A DNA stretch of 5,641 nucleotides from Bacteroidales bacterium (lineage in GTDB: Bacteria; Bacteroidota; Bacteroidia; Bacteroidales; UBA7960). The position numbers and the translations under genes are program-made. Where the stretch lies: contig PWNO01000224.1 in NCBI GenBank assembly GCA_003557765.1, positions 1-5,641 of the forward strand, given 5' to 3'. The notes under the pieces were generated by a model. The model was not told where the DNA came from. It saw nothing but the letters and a program-made list of their open reading frames with translations, and ran no database searches. Positions 4,831-5,641 of this stretch are shown in pieces (position 1 is the first letter of the stretch; every line of letters starts with the position of its first letter).

Positions 4831-5641
4831 ATGAACTTCAAAAAAATCAAATATATCTTATTGGTTCTGCCTCTCTTCCTATTTGGAGCTTGTGAGGCAG
4901 AGCTTGACGAGTTTCAGGCAGATGCCGGCGATCTGGATCTGACTACTTTCGTTTCTGTAGGTAACAGCCTGACGGCAGGTTTTGCAGACGGTGAATTATA
5001 CCCTTCAGGACAAATGAGTTCCGTTGGCAACATTCTTGCCGGACAGTTGATACACGCTGGACTGTCGGAATATAACCAGCCACTCATGAAAGATGAGTTT
5101 GGCCTTGGAGGGCGGCTTATACTGGGTGTGGTAAATGACAATCTTCTTCCTATACCTATGCCTGGAGAAGTTGATCCTGCAAATTTGGAAAACATCTATG
5201 CAGATCAGGGCCCGTTTCACAACCTGGGAGTCCCTGGAGCACAAACCCAGCACCTGCTTTTCTCCGGGTATGCAGCACTAAACCCCTATTTTGGCCGGTT
5301 TGCATCCGAACCGGCTGCCACTGTTCTTGAAGATGCCCTGGCCCTGGAACCCACTTTCTTCTCACTTTGGATTGGCAATAATGACATCCTCGGATATGCG
5401 CTGGGTGGAGGCGAAGGAGCGGGGATAACACCCACCGCTGATTTTCAGCAGGCCTTTATGTTCATAGGCAATCAACTAACCTCCGGAGTGGCCAAGGGTG
5501 TTGTTGGCAACATTCCGGACATTGCAGAGATCCCGTTTTTTAACACGATACCCTACAACCCCATAGTACTGACAGATCAAGGTACTGTTGACATGCTCAA
5601 CGAGCAATACGCAGCATTGCCTCACATTAGCTTTTCACTCG
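4831..5641 (+). CDS. SGNH/GDSL-type hydrolase lipoprotein (partial, runs off right edge)
   Basis: An open frame of 270 codons with no stop, cut by the window edge. Residues 1-20 are a lipoprotein signal (KKIK, hydrophobic core, lipobox FGAC with C21 as the lipidated residue). The acidic stretch after it (CEAELDEF) recalls surface-export signals of Bacteroidota lipoproteins, though it is not an exact match. SGNH blocks seen: block I VSVGNSLTAGF (41-51) with probable nucleophile S46 and Asn in place of the Asp of GDS; block II NLGVPGAQT (131-139), with G133 or G136 as the oxyanion glycine; block III LWIGNND (179-185) with N184. Block V with the catalytic His should lie beyond the window. Blocks I and II are about 80 residues apart, longer than in small GDSL esterases. 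It likely hydrolyses an ester or lipid at the outer membrane. It follows the FadL-like gene by 18 bp with an A-rich leader, so it belongs to the same operon. Confidence 0.82.
   Translation, partial: MNFKKIKYILLVLPLFLFGACEAELDEFQADAGDLDLTTFVSVGNSLTAGFADGELYPSGQMSSVGNILAGQLIHAGLSEYNQPLMKDEFGLGGRLILGVVNDNLLPIPMPGEVDPANLENIYADQGPFHNLGVPGAQTQHLLFSGYAALNPYFGRFASEPAATVLEDALALEPTFFSLWIGNNDILGYALGGGEGAGITPTADFQQAFMFIGNQLTSGVAKGVVGNIPDIAEIPFFNTIPYNPIVLTDQGTVDMLNEQYAALPHISFSL

Noticed and set aside
4914..5431. Three overlapping minus-strand frames opposite the right-hand gene
   Set aside because: The plus-strand frame across this region shows a lipoprotein signal and three SGNH blocks in order. The minus frames are its shadows.

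Overview
The window looks like ordinary chromosome from a free-living or environmental member of the Bacteroidota, probably near Bacteroidales/Marinilabiliales. Three things suggest this. Start codons are preceded by A-rich leaders rather than Shine-Dalgarno sequences. Several upstream regions carry the Bacteroidota -7 promoter box TAnnTTTG. The protein families (two-part nucleoside kinase ending in GGSSFNY, DHOD-like protein, FadL-like porin plus SGNH lipoprotein) are typical of the phylum. I see no mobile element, CRISPR array, tRNA or rRNA. The assignment rests on recognition by eye, not on a database search.

Layout. The left third is on the minus strand. It holds the first 29 codons of a cytosolic thioredoxin (cut by the window edge), then a membrane-anchored thioredoxin with a WCPPC active site 35 bp upstream of it, probably in the same transcript. 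After a 157-bp gap with a promoter and a weak terminator comes a dihydroorotate-dehydrogenase-like flavoprotein that lacks the usual catalytic Cys/Ser. Its promoter contains a perfect 20-bp inverted repeat that fills the spacer between the -33 and -7 boxes. From about position 1730 transcription turns to the plus strand. First comes a uridine-kinase-like nucleoside kinase with a ThrRS-related N-terminal region but no TGS domain. Next, behind a terminator/promoter overlap, come a FadL/OmpP1-type outer-membrane channel and, 18 bp downstream, an SGNH/GDSL-type lipoprotein that runs off the right edge.

How the genes may work together. The FadL-like channel and the SGNH lipoprotein form a compact operon that suggests ester cleavage at the outer membrane coupled to uptake of the hydrophobic product. 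The two thioredoxins suggest one reductant on each side of the inner membrane. The DHOD-like protein and the nucleoside kinase are divergent neighbours and both recall pyrimidine metabolism, but the DHOD-like protein probably does not perform the dihydroorotate reaction, so this link is weak. I found no clear undescribed multi-gene system. The best leads are the operator-like palindrome, the domain-reduced kinase and the porin-lipoprotein pair.
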